DNA from: Desulfobulbaceae bacterium
Lineage (GTDB): Bacteria > Desulfobacterota > Desulfobulbia > Desulfobulbales > Desulfurivibrionaceae
Direction of reading: 5' to 3'
Length of the DNA stretch: 64,000 nt
Assembly: GCA_004332195.1 (NCBI GenBank)
Contig: SJBG01000001.1
Location: 1 to 64,000, forward strand
Shown: positions 53,161-62,101 of the stretch, piece after piece
Numbering within the stretch: the first letter of the stretch is position 1
Layout of the letters: each line of letters opens with the position of its first letter
Program-made: the position numbers and the translations under genes
The notes under the pieces: model-generated
Databases searched by the model: none
The model's input: the letters and a program-made list of their open reading frames with translations, nothing else
What the model was told of the DNA's origin: nothing

Positions 53161-54573
53161 CTAGGCTGCCTGATTTTTGACTGCCATGGTCGTGGACTCT
53201 TTCTCCAGGATGGCCAGAATGCTCTCCCCGGCCCGCCAAATATCGCCGGCCCCCATAGTTAGAACCACATCCCCGGAAACTAAGACGGGAGCCACCGCGG
53301 CTGGCAGGTCGGCAAGGTCGGGGATATATTCCACCGCCTTCTGGCCGTGGCTGCGCAAAGCCCGCGTCAAAGCATCCCCAGCCACCGCGGCGATGGGCTC
53401 TTCACCGGCGGCATAAATATCACTGAGAATCACCAGATCGGCATCATGAAACGCGGTACAAAACTCCGGAAAAAGCCCGGCGGTCCGGCTGTAACGATGA
53501 GGTTGAAAAAGCACCACCAGGCGTCGCTTCGGCCAAGCGGCGCGCAGGGCCGCCAGGGTGACTCGAATTGCGGTGGGGTGATGACCGTAATCATCGATTA
53601 ACATAATCCCATTAACCTCTCCCTTGATCTGCAAGCGCCGCTGCACGCCAGTGTAATTGCCCAAAGCCCTGGTAATTACCGCAAAATCAATTTCCAGCTC
53701 CAAACCCAGAGCCACCACCGCCAGGGCATTATAAACGTTGTGTCGACCCGGCACCGAAAGCGTCATCTTGCCCAGAGCCCGACCGCGATGCCATACCTCA
53801 AAGCGGGAGATAAAACCCCGAGCGGTAATCTCCCGGGCCTGGATATCGGCCTGAGGGGTCAATCCGTAAGTGATGATTCGCTTGCGAATCAAGGGCAACA
53901 GCGCGGCGACATTGGGGTCATCCAGGCAAAGAATAGCGGCCCCATAAAAGGGAATTCGGTTGATAAACTCCAGAAAAGCCGCCTTAACCGCCTCCAGGTC
54001 GGAATAATGGTCAACGTGATCCAGTTCTATATTGGTAATAATTTCCAAAACCGGTGAGAGTTTCAAGAAAGAGCCGTCGGATTCATCGGCTTCAGCCACC
54101 AGAAAGTCACCATTCCCCAACTTGGCATTAGAGCCGAGGTTGTTGACCTGACCACCGATGACCACGGTGGGATCAAGCCCGGCCTCGGCCAGCAGGACCC
54201 CAGCCATGGAAGTGGTGGAAGTCTTACCGTGCGTGCCGGCCACCGCAATTCCGTTGATCTTGAGGCGCATCAACTCGGCCAGCATTTCAGCTCGGGGAAT
54301 TACCGGAATGCCCGCTGAATATGCCGCGCTCACCTCCGGGTTATCCGACCGCACCGCCGAGGAGATCACCACCACGTCAGCGCCTTCAATCCAGTGCGGG
54401 GAATGTCCAATCTTAATCTGGCCGCCAAGTTTGGCCAGCCGTCGGGTGATCCGACTCTCCCGTAGATCGGAGCCGCTGATTCGGTAACCCAGGTTGAGCA
54501 GCAGCTCGGCGATCCCGCTCATGCCGATTCCACCTATTCCGATAAAGTGGATATGTTGGTTTTTGCGATACAT
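53161..54573 (-). CDS. murC: UDP-N-acetylmuramate--L-alanine ligase
   Basis: HFIGIGGIGMSGIAELLLNLGYRISGSD; VAGTHGKTSTTSMAGVLL. Confidence 0.97.
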   Translation of the reverse strand: MYRKNQHIHFIGIGGIGMSGIAELLLNLGYRISGSDLRESRITRRLAKLGGQIKIGHSPHWIEGADVVVISSAVRSDNPEVSAAYSAGIPVIPRAEMLAELMRLKINGIAVAGTHGKTSTTSMAGVLLAEAGLDPTVVIGGQVNNLGSNAKLGNGDFLVAEADESDGSFLKLSPVLEIITNIELDHVDHYSDLEAVKAAFLEFINRIPFYGAAILCLDDPNVAALLPLIRKRIITYGLTPQADIQAREITARGFISRFEVWHRGRALGKMTLSVPGRHNVYNALAVVALGLELEIDFAVITRALGNYTGVQRRLQIKGEVNGIMLIDDYGHHPTAIRVTLAALRAAWPKRRLVVLFQPHRYSRTAGLFPEFCTAFHDADLVILSDIYAAGEEPIAAVAGDALTRALRSHGQKAVEYIPDLADLPAAVAPVLVSGDVVLTMGAGDIWRAGESILAILEKESTTMAVKNQAA

Positions 54574-54630
54574 GACTAAATCTGATCCTCATGATTATAG
54601 TGAACAAGGACGGCGACTTTTTGCCTTAAA

Positions 54631-54769
54631 GGCCACCTTGAAAAATTGCTCTTTCGCCCGATTTCTGCGTTATGCTCAAAAAATTATCCTCGGAATATCA
54701 ACCATATGCCTGCGGTATTTTTTTACGTGCCGTAAACTCGAACAAAATAGCTAATTTTTCAAGGTAGCT
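54631..54769 (+). repeat. Family B element copy 3 (B3)
   Basis: ggccaccttgaaaaatt...aatttttcaaggtagct; flanked by TAAA on both sides; near-identical to B2. Confidence 0.9.
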
Positions 54770-54858
54770 TAAAGGCTTTCCGGGTTGATAACCCACCGGG
54801 ACAGCCAAGGCCTGGGAATACATCAATGTAAAAGGTCGCAGTCTCCATTTACTTTCAG

Positions 54859-55953
54859 TTATTTTCGTTTAGCCGCCAGGCTCTCGTCAATAATTGTGGC
54901 AGCCGCGTCAGGCCGGGACAACTTGCGGGCCTTAATTCCCATCATTTGCCGGTCGGCTTCATTGTGCAATAAGGCCTTAATCTGCTCGGCTAGTTCGTCG
55001 GCGCTCAAACCGTCTTCCGTCAGCAACCGGGCCGCCCCCCGCCGGACCATGATCTCGGCGTTTAACCGTTGGTGATCATCAGTGGCAAAGGGATAGGGGA
55101 TCAGCAGCGCCGCCTTGCCGAAAAGAGCCAGTTCCGCCAGGGTGGTGGCCCCGGCCCGGGAGATCACCAGATCAACCGCTAAGTATTCCGCCGCCATGTC
55201 AGGGATAAATGCCTCAACTCGGGCCCTGACTCCCGCCCGACGATACCCTTCTTCAGTCGACCCCCGGTCCTGTTGTCCGGTTTGGTGGCTAAGCTCAAAA
55301 TCTACCCCGTCTGCGGCCAGCTTTCGGGCCGCCTCAACCATCAACAGATTGATCCGGCGCGCCCCCTGACTACCACCCAAAACCAGCAGCCGGGGAGGCT
55401 TGCGCCCAGCTTCTGGTCTTGCGGGCAAGGCGGCGGCAGCCAGCAATTCCCGCCGCAATGGGTTGCCCACCAGAGAGGTTTTGGCCGCCGGGAAATAATT
55501 GCCGCTTATCGGCAACGACAAAAAAATATGATCGACCAAGGGGCCCAAAAGGCGGTTGGCCAAACCCGGCACCGAATTCTGTTCATGAATGCAAGCGGTA
55601 ATTCTCAGTAAGCGGGCCGCGATTAAAACCGGGCCGGTCACATAACCACCTACCCCCAGAACCAGATCGGGGCGAAACTCGCGCAGCAGGCTGAGAGCCT
55701 GGCCAAACCCCAGCGGAATCCGGGCCAACGCCGACAAACGACGCCGCCAGGAAACACCTTTCAAGCCGCCGCCGGTTAAAACCGCTTGACGGTAAGGTTT
55801 TTCCGCCAAGGCCAGCCGATCAATTTCTCGACCGGGACTGATAAAGAGTACTTCGCTCCCCGGGTAACGGGACAGCAACTCGTCAGCCACCGCAATCCCG
55901 GGAAAAAGATGGCCGCCGGTACCACCACCGGCGATCACCAGCTTAACTTTCAT
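54859..55953 (-). CDS. murG: Undecaprenyldiphospho-muramoylpentapeptide beta-N-acetylglucosaminyltransferase
   Basis: VIAGGGTGGHLFPGIAVADEL; HEQNSVPGLANRLLG; ISRAGATTLAELALFGKAALLIPYPFATDDHQ. Confidence 0.97.
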   Translation of the reverse strand: MKVKLVIAGGGTGGHLFPGIAVADELLSRYPGSEVLFISPGREIDRLALAEKPYRQAVLTGGGLKGVSWRRRLSALARIPLGFGQALSLLREFRPDLVLGVGGYVTGPVLIAARLLRITACIHEQNSVPGLANRLLGPLVDHIFLSLPISGNYFPAAKTSLVGNPLRRELLAAAALPARPEAGRKPPRLLVLGGSQGARRINLLMVEAARKLAADGVDFELSHQTGQQDRGSTEEGYRRAGVRARVEAFIPDMAAEYLAVDLVISRAGATTLAELALFGKAALLIPYPFATDDHQRLNAEIMVRRGAARLLTEDGLSADELAEQIKALLHNEADRQMMGIKARKLSRPDAAATIIDESLAAKRK

Positions 55954-55994
55954 TAACCCTCAATCCTCAGCTCTCGGCCCTCATTCATCGCTCA

Positions 55995-57497
55995 TCACTC
56001 GTCATTCAGGGGCAAGGCCAACTCCCGGACCGCCCTACGGAAAACCTCACTCCTCTGAGCATAACCGGAGAACATATCAAAACTGGCGCAGGCTGGAGAA
56101 AGCAGCACAATCCCGTCCCGGGTTGCCAATTGATGGGCAAGCCCCACCGCCTCAGGCAAATTGGATGCGGCCTCTACTCGAACGGTATTGGCGAAAGCCT
56201 TCGTCATCTTCTCCCGGGCCGAGCCAATCAGGACCATGGCTTTGACCTTATCGCGAACCACCGGCAACAGCAGGCGATAATCCCCGCCTTTGTCCAGGCC
56301 ACCGGCAATCAGGACCACCGGTCGGTCCATGCCCCGCAGGGCCGATTCCACCGCTCCAATATTGGTAGCTTTAGAGTCGTCATAATACCGCACACCGTTA
56401 ATTTCGGCCACTAAAGCCAAACGGCAGGGCAAGGGCCTAAAGGAACTCAGGCCCCGCCGCACCGCAGCCGACGGGCAATCGGCCAGCCGAGCGGCCAGCA
56501 CGGCGGCCAAGGCATTCTGGCGGTTGGGTTCGGTGGCCATTGCGGTAGCACTCAGATCATATTCTTCACAATCGCAGTCGGCAAAAATGAACTCCGCATT
56601 GGGGTCATCAGCATTAGAATCATTAAAGTCAGGACCCAACTTTCGCGATGGCTCCGAGGCAGAACTGTCCGCCTTTTCCAGGCAAATACTTATCTTGTAG
56701 GGCTCAGGCAACATCCTTTGCTTGATGTTTGAATTTTCTTTTTTCACCGGTCCAGCCCATCCCTGAGAACCAAAGCCATATACCCTGCCCGCCAGTGGGC
56801 CAGCGGCCAGCATCCGAACGATTTCCTGATCTTCCCAGTTGATGATGGCCCAACTATTTCGCTCTTGGTGGGTAAACATTTTCCATTTGGCCGCAGCATA
56901 AGCCGTGAAATTCGGATATCGATCCAGGTGATCGGGAGAAATATTAAGCAGCAAGCCGATTTGAGGGCGGAAATCGCCAGCACTGTCCAGCTGAAAACTG
57001 CTGACCTCCAGCACCACCCAATCGGCATCCTGGTAGCCGGCCAGATACTCGCACAAGGGGGTACCGAGATTGCCGCCGACAAAAACTTTTTTCCCAGCCG
57101 ATCGCAACATCTCCCCAATCAGGGTAGTCACCGTACTCTTGCCGTTGGTGCCGGTTATGGCAATCACCGGCGTTTGCAGGTAAGCGGGAGCCAAGGCTAA
57201 CTCGCCAAAAATTGCCACCCCGGCCCGACGGGCTGCCGCCAGGGCGGGAATATTCAGGGGAACGCCAGGGCTAAGCAAAATAGCATCCACCCGGGTAAAA
57301 AACTTAAGTGAATGCCCGCCCAGTTCGTAGTGAATCTTCAACGTCTCAAGCCAAGTCGCGACCTCGCTCAGTGCCGACAGGTCTCGGCTGCCTTCGGACA
57401 CCGAGATCTGCACCCCCTGCTTAAGCAAAAAACGGATCGCCGCAAGTCCGGACTTACCCAAGCCCACAACCAACACATGCTTGCCTGTAAGATTCAT
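55995..57497 (-). CDS. murD: UDP-N-acetylmuramoylalanine--D-glutamate ligase
   Basis: VLVVGLGKSGLAAIRFLL; AITGTNGKSTVTTLIGEML; YYDDSKATNIGAVESALRGM. Start set at MNLTGKHV. Confidence 0.96.
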   Translation of the reverse strand: MNLTGKHVLVVGLGKSGLAAIRFLLKQGVQISVSEGSRDLSALSEVATWLETLKIHYELGGHSLKFFTRVDAILLSPGVPLNIPALAAARRAGVAIFGELALAPAYLQTPVIAITGTNGKSTVTTLIGEMLRSAGKKVFVGGNLGTPLCEYLAGYQDADWVVLEVSSFQLDSAGDFRPQIGLLLNISPDHLDRYPNFTAYAAAKWKMFTHQERNSWAIINWEDQEIVRMLAAGPLAGRVYGFGSQGWAGPVKKENSNIKQRMLPEPYKISICLEKADSSASEPSRKLGPDFNDSNADDPNAEFIFADCDCEEYDLSATAMATEPNRQNALAAVLAARLADCPSAAVRRGLSSFRPLPCRLALVAEINGVRYYDDSKATNIGAVESALRGMDRPVVLIAGGLDKGGDYRLLLPVVRDKVKAMVLIGSAREKMTKAFANTVRVEAASNLPEAVGLAHQLATRDGIVLLSPACASFDMFSGYAQRSEVFRRAVRELALPLNDE

Positions 57498-57527
57498 CTC
57501 CCCCAAAATCCTCCCACCTTGTAAGCA

Positions 57528-57674
57528 GCTCACCAGGTCTATTAAATTTAGCAAAAATCAGAGCGGTAAAAGTTTACCAGCGCTTCAGCTTCGTTAATTT
57601 GGGTCTTTGAAGCATAGTTTACTATTCGAAAAGGCCAAAATGGGCGAAGATGGGGTGCTGGTAAACTTTTACCT
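57528..57674 (+). repeat. Family E element copy 3 (E3)
   Basis: ggtaaaagtttaccagcgc / gtgctggtaaacttttacc inverted repeats with outer arm ctcaccaggtctattaaatttagcaaaaatc; the right end contains the mraY TAA. Confidence 0.88.
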
Positions 57675-58748
57675 TAACTTCAGAGTGGCAATGGCCAGCA
57701 ACCCCAGCACGATAGAAATAATCCAAAAGCGAACCACCACCTTGGGTTCCGGCCACCCTTTTTCCTCAAAATGATGATGAAAGGGAGCCATCAAAAAAAT
57801 CCGCTTACCGCCGCTCATCTTGAAAAAACCCACCTGCAGGATCACCGACAGCGCCTCCATGACAAAAACCCCACCAACAATAACTAAAAGAAACTCCTGC
57901 TTGGTAATGATCGCTACCATACCCAGAGCCGCGCCAATGGCCAGTGAGCCGACATCACCCATGAAAACTTGCGCCGGATAGGTGTTGAACCAGAGAAAGC
58001 CCAGACTGGCCCCCACCAGAGCGCCACTGAAAACCGCAACCTCCCCAGCCCCTGGCACATGAGGGATATGAAGATGGGCGGCAAACAACGCATGCCCTGC
58101 CAAATAGGCAAACAGCAGATAAACAGCGCCGGTGACCACCACCGGGCCGGTCATCAATCCGTCAAGCCCGTCGGTAAGATTGACGGCATTAGAGGCTCCC
58201 ACCACCACCAACAGGGCGAAAAGGATGTAGAAGACTCCAAGATCAGGTCGCAAGTATTTGAAAAAAGGAAAACTCAACTGACTATCAAAGCCCGGCATCA
58301 GGTAAAGGACGACAATGGCAGTCCCAGCTCCAAGGACTTGCAGCAAAAGCTTAGCGCTTACACTTAAACCCTTACTGTTCCGCCGGCGAATCTTGCGGTA
58401 GTCGTCATAGGCCCCGATGGCCCCAAACCATACAAGCACCGCCAAAATCAGCCAAACAAAATGGTTGCTTAAATCAATCCAGAGCAGGGTGGTTAAAATC
58501 ACCACCGCCAGAATCAGCAACCCACCCATGGTCGGAACCCCTTGCTTCGAATAATGGCTCTTAGGCCCATCTTTCCGCACTACTTGGCCAATGTGATGAC
58601 TTTTGATCCAGTTGATAAAAACCGGTCCCAGCACCAAAACCAACAGGAAAGCGGTTAACGCCGACCCGATACAACGAAAGGTGATATAACGAAAAACGTG
58701 GAGTACGCTTAAATACTCATGCAAGGGGAATAACAAATGATAGAGCAT
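57669..58748 (-). CDS. mraY: Phospho-N-acetylmuramoyl-pentapeptide transferase
   Basis: GPKSHYSKQGVPTMGGLLIL; NLTDGLDGLMTGP; MAPFHHHFEEKGWPEPKVVVRFWII. Confidence 0.97.
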   Translation of the reverse strand: MLYHLLFPLHEYLSVLHVFRYITFRCIGSALTAFLLVLVLGPVFINWIKSHHIGQVVRKDGPKSHYSKQGVPTMGGLLILAVVILTTLLWIDLSNHFVWLILAVLVWFGAIGAYDDYRKIRRRNSKGLSVSAKLLLQVLGAGTAIVVLYLMPGFDSQLSFPFFKYLRPDLGVFYILFALLVVVGASNAVNLTDGLDGLMTGPVVVTGAVYLLFAYLAGHALFAAHLHIPHVPGAGEVAVFSGALVGASLGFLWFNTYPAQVFMGDVGSLAIGAALGMVAIITKQEFLLVIVGGVFVMEALSVILQVGFFKMSGGKRIFLMAPFHHHFEEKGWPEPKVVVRFWIISIVLGLLAIATLKLR

Positions 58749-60310
58749 TATTCTTGCTCCCGGCTGGTGTTGCTTAAACCATCAATGATAGTTTCCATTG
58801 CCATCCCCCGGGAAGCCTTGACCAAGACCAGATCCTCGGCTACCAGATCCCCTTTTCTAACCGCGGCAACCAGCCAGTCCTTAACTTCCTCTTTGTCATC
58901 GCAAATCCGAATCCGCTCGGCCGACATCCCGGCTCGTCGAGCGGCGGCGGCGGTTTCAGCGGCGTATTCACCCACCGTCAGCAGATAATTAAAGCCGAGC
59001 AATGCCACCTTTGCCCCGATAAAACGATGCGCCCCCGGACTATGCCCACCCAGTTCCAGCATGTCACCCAGCACCGCCACCACCCTGCGGTGACGTCGCA
59101 GGTTGTGCACGGTTTCCAAAGCCGCCAACATGGATGCGGGGTTGGCGTTGTAGCTGTCGTCAATCAACTTCAACCCTGCGAAAAACGGTTGAATCCGCAA
59201 GCGCTTAGCAAAGGGACGGTAGTGTAAAAGACCGGCGATAATATCGGCGGGACTAATACCCGCGGCTCGCGCCATGGCGGCGGCGGCTAAAGCGTTTTGA
59301 ACATTGTGCTCCCCCAAGGCGGCAATTTGAACCCGGCGAGGACTATCATCAGTCATCCTCAGGGTAAAACTCATACCGTCTTGCCCTAGGCCACGCAGGT
59401 GGGTAGCCCGAATCATCGCCCCACGGGCGCGCCCGAAAGTGATTAGTCTATGGGGCAAATTGTTGGTCAGTTTCCTGATTCGTTTATCGTCCAAGTTTAC
59501 CACCAGGGTGGTCCAGGGCTCCATTCCTCGAAAAAGCTCCCCTTTGGCCCGCGCCACCCCCGCAAGATCACCCACCCCAGCTAAGTGGGCCGCCTGAACG
59601 TTGGTAATACAGGCGATGTCCGGCCGGGCAATTGCCGCCATCCGATCGATCTCGCCAAAACGGTTCATGCCCATTTCAAGCACCGCGAATTCGTGCTGTT
59701 CATTCACCGACAATAATGACAAGGGCAGCCCGATAAGATTATTAAGGTTGCCGCGAGTTTTGAGAACCCGATGGCGCCGGGCCAAAATGGTGGCGATCAT
59801 TTCTTTAACCGTGGTTTTGCCCGAACTGCCGGTAATCGCCAAAACCTGAAGATGCCGCATCCGGTTGCGACGGTAATGAGCCAAGTCCCCCAAAGCTCGC
59901 AGAGTGTCGGCAACCAGAACCACCGGCACCGACACCGGCAGACTTTCGGCGGGAGACTTTTCTAGAATCAAACCGGCAGCCCCTTGGCGTATCGCCTCCC
60001 CAACAAAGGCATGACCATCGAATTTCTCTCCCTTAAGAGCGATAAAAAGATCGCCGACTTCAATGGTACGGCTGTCTGAGGAAACCAGGCGAAAAACCGA
60101 TGCGCTGTGTTGGCCCCAAAGGCGACCGCCGGTGGCCAGCAAAACTTGAGCCAGGGTCCAAACCGGACTCTGAGCCAGGGCAAAACCATAGCCAAACTCA
60201 GCTCGACGACAAGTTCGCCGCCAAACGCCATTTTCTTCGTGTACTCCTGCAGGTCCCATACTTTGCCCTTGATAAACGATTGCTGTTGCACTTGCATGTT
60301 GCCAAAGCAC
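58748..60310 (-). CDS. murF: UDP-N-acetylmuramoyl-tripeptide--D-alanyl-D-alanine ligase
   Basis: AITGSSGKTTVKEMIATIL; LEMGMNRFGEIDRMA; DDSYNANPASMLAAL. Confidence 0.96.
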   Translation of the reverse strand: MLWQHASATAIVYQGQSMGPAGVHEENGVWRRTCRRAEFGYGFALAQSPVWTLAQVLLATGGRLWGQHSASVFRLVSSDSRTIEVGDLFIALKGEKFDGHAFVGEAIRQGAAGLILEKSPAESLPVSVPVVLVADTLRALGDLAHYRRNRMRHLQVLAITGSSGKTTVKEMIATILARRHRVLKTRGNLNNLIGLPLSLLSVNEQHEFAVLEMGMNRFGEIDRMAAIARPDIACITNVQAAHLAGVGDLAGVARAKGELFRGMEPWTTLVVNLDDKRIRKLTNNLPHRLITFGRARGAMIRATHLRGLGQDGMSFTLRMTDDSPRRVQIAALGEHNVQNALAAAAMARAAGISPADIIAGLLHYRPFAKRLRIQPFFAGLKLIDDSYNANPASMLAALETVHNLRRHRRVVAVLGDMLELGGHSPGAHRFIGAKVALLGFNYLLTVGEYAAETAAAARRAGMSAERIRICDDKEEVKDWLVAAVRKGDLVAEDLVLVKASRGMAMETIIDGLSNTSREQE

Positions 60311-60319
60311 TCAGGCGCC

Positions 60320-62101
60320 TTATGCCAATATTGCCAATTGCTCCCTGATGACTTCCTGTCGGTCGTCAAAAAAACTGCTGACCCCACCCACTGTCTGGGT
60401 GTTTTCATGGCCTTTACCGCAAATCAGCACGACATCGCCGGGGCGGGTCCGCAACAAGGTGTCCCTGATTGCCTGGCGACGAGATACTACCAAATCATAA
60501 CCCTTGAACATGTTTGCCGCCCCCAACAAACACTCCAAACGGCAACGTTGCGACCCGACGCTCAATAGACCACGCTCAATTGCGGCGATGATTGCGGAAC
60601 TCTGCTCACTTCGGGGATTATCCGAAGTCAGAATCACGATATCGGCTAAACTGGCGGCAATTTTCCCCATTAAAGGCCGTTTGCCCCGATCCCGATCGCC
60701 ACCACAGCCAAAAATCGTAATCAAACGTCTCGGGGCAAGGCGACGAAGGGTCCGCAGGACTTGGGCCAGGGCATCGGGGGTATGGGCGTAGTCGACAAAA
60801 ACCTCTACCCCGTGATGAGAGGTGAAACGCTCTAGGCGCCCCGGCACCGCTCCGGCGTTGGCCAGGCCGGCGCTTATCTGCTCAACATTCAGTCCCAGTG
60901 CCAAGCCAACACCTGCCACGCCAAGGAGGTTATCAAGGTTGAAGTTTCCCACCATGGTGGAGCGCAAAGTCCACTGACCAGCCACTCCCGTCAAATGCGC
61001 TTCGATTCCGGCCAGACTGCTACGACTGGTCAGCACCTGCAATTCCCCACGATCACCGCCACAACGAAAAAGCCGAAGAGCAGCCTTGCCCCGACCCGAC
61101 TCGTCAGCGGGGGTGGCCAAAGGTTGCAACACTGCGATTAAACGTTGGCTCCAGTTCTCGTTTCCATTTCGGCGCTCGCCTTCATTTCCATTCCCGTTTC
61201 CACTCTCATACCCATGCCCATGCCCATTCCCAGTCCTGTTCCCGTTATCAATGTCCTCTTGTTTCCGGCCAACAACCACCACCGCCGCCCCCTGAGGTTT
61301 GAGGTGATGGGAAAAAAGGCGCTGTTTACAGGTGAAATAACTTTGCATGTTACCGTGGTAATCCAAATGTTCACGGCTGAGATTGGTAAACAGGGCCACA
61401 TCAAAAAGAATCCCCGCCACCCGACCTTGGTCAAGGGCGTGGGAGGAGACCTCCATGATCACATGAGTGACTCCGGCATTAGCCATTTCCCGCAGCAATT
61501 GTTGTAGGCTCTCCGGTTCGGGGGTGGTGTGGGGAGCCGGCACAACCTGGTCCCGATAACGATAGTTGATTGTGCCGATCACCCCTGGTTCCCCGCCGTT
61601 AAAACGAATCAACTCCTCCAGCAAATAGGCGGAGGTGGTTTTGCCGTTGGTCCCGGTGATGCCGATCATAATCATTTCACGGGCGGGGAATCCTCGCAGG
61701 GCGGCACAAAGCCGACCAAAGGCGGCCCGGGGGTTGTCGGTCGTCAAATACAGGATTTCATGGCCGTCGGGGGTGATCGCCGGTCTTTTTTGATCAACAG
61801 CGGCAGCGGTATCAACCGCGGCGGTGGTGGTGATCGTTGTGCCGGGAGCTGTTGTGCCGCCTGCCCTGAGCGGCAGGTTGTTGCGTCGGCCAGTAAGCAC
61901 CACCCGACAGCCGCGGGTTCTGGCATCAGCAATATATTCCCGTCCATCAACTTTGGTCCCCATCAAGGCAACAAACAGTGAATCCTCCCCAGCTCGGCGC
62001 GAATCGGCGGTGACCGCGGTCACCGTCAAATCGTCGAGGTTTCTCCCGGAATCAACCGAGTAGTCCACCTTGGCCGCTTTAAATAGCGCGGTCACATTCA
62101 T
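60320..62101 (-). CDS. murE: UDP-N-acetylmuramoyl-tripeptide synthetase (meso-DAP type motif DNPR)
   Basis: GITGTNGKTTSAYLLEELI; VDYAHTPDALAQVLRTL; LTSDNPRSEQ. Confidence 0.96.
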   Translation of the reverse strand: MNVTALFKAAKVDYSVDSGRNLDDLTVTAVTADSRRAGEDSLFVALMGTKVDGREYIADARTRGCRVVLTGRRNNLPLRAGGTTAPGTTITTTAAVDTAAAVDQKRPAITPDGHEILYLTTDNPRAAFGRLCAALRGFPAREMIMIGITGTNGKTTSAYLLEELIRFNGGEPGVIGTINYRYRDQVVPAPHTTPEPESLQQLLREMANAGVTHVIMEVSSHALDQGRVAGILFDVALFTNLSREHLDYHGNMQSYFTCKQRLFSHHLKPQGAAVVVVGRKQEDIDNGNRTGNGHGHGYESGNGNGNEGERRNGNENWSQRLIAVLQPLATPADESGRGKAALRLFRCGGDRGELQVLTSRSSLAGIEAHLTGVAGQWTLRSTMVGNFNLDNLLGVAGVGLALGLNVEQISAGLANAGAVPGRLERFTSHHGVEVFVDYAHTPDALAQVLRTLRRLAPRRLITIFGCGGDRDRGKRPLMGKIAASLADIVILTSDNPRSEQSSAIIAAIERGLLSVGSQRCRLECLLGAANMFKGYDLVVSRRQAIRDTLLRTRPGDVVLICGKGHENTQTVGGVSSFFDDRQEVIREQLAILA

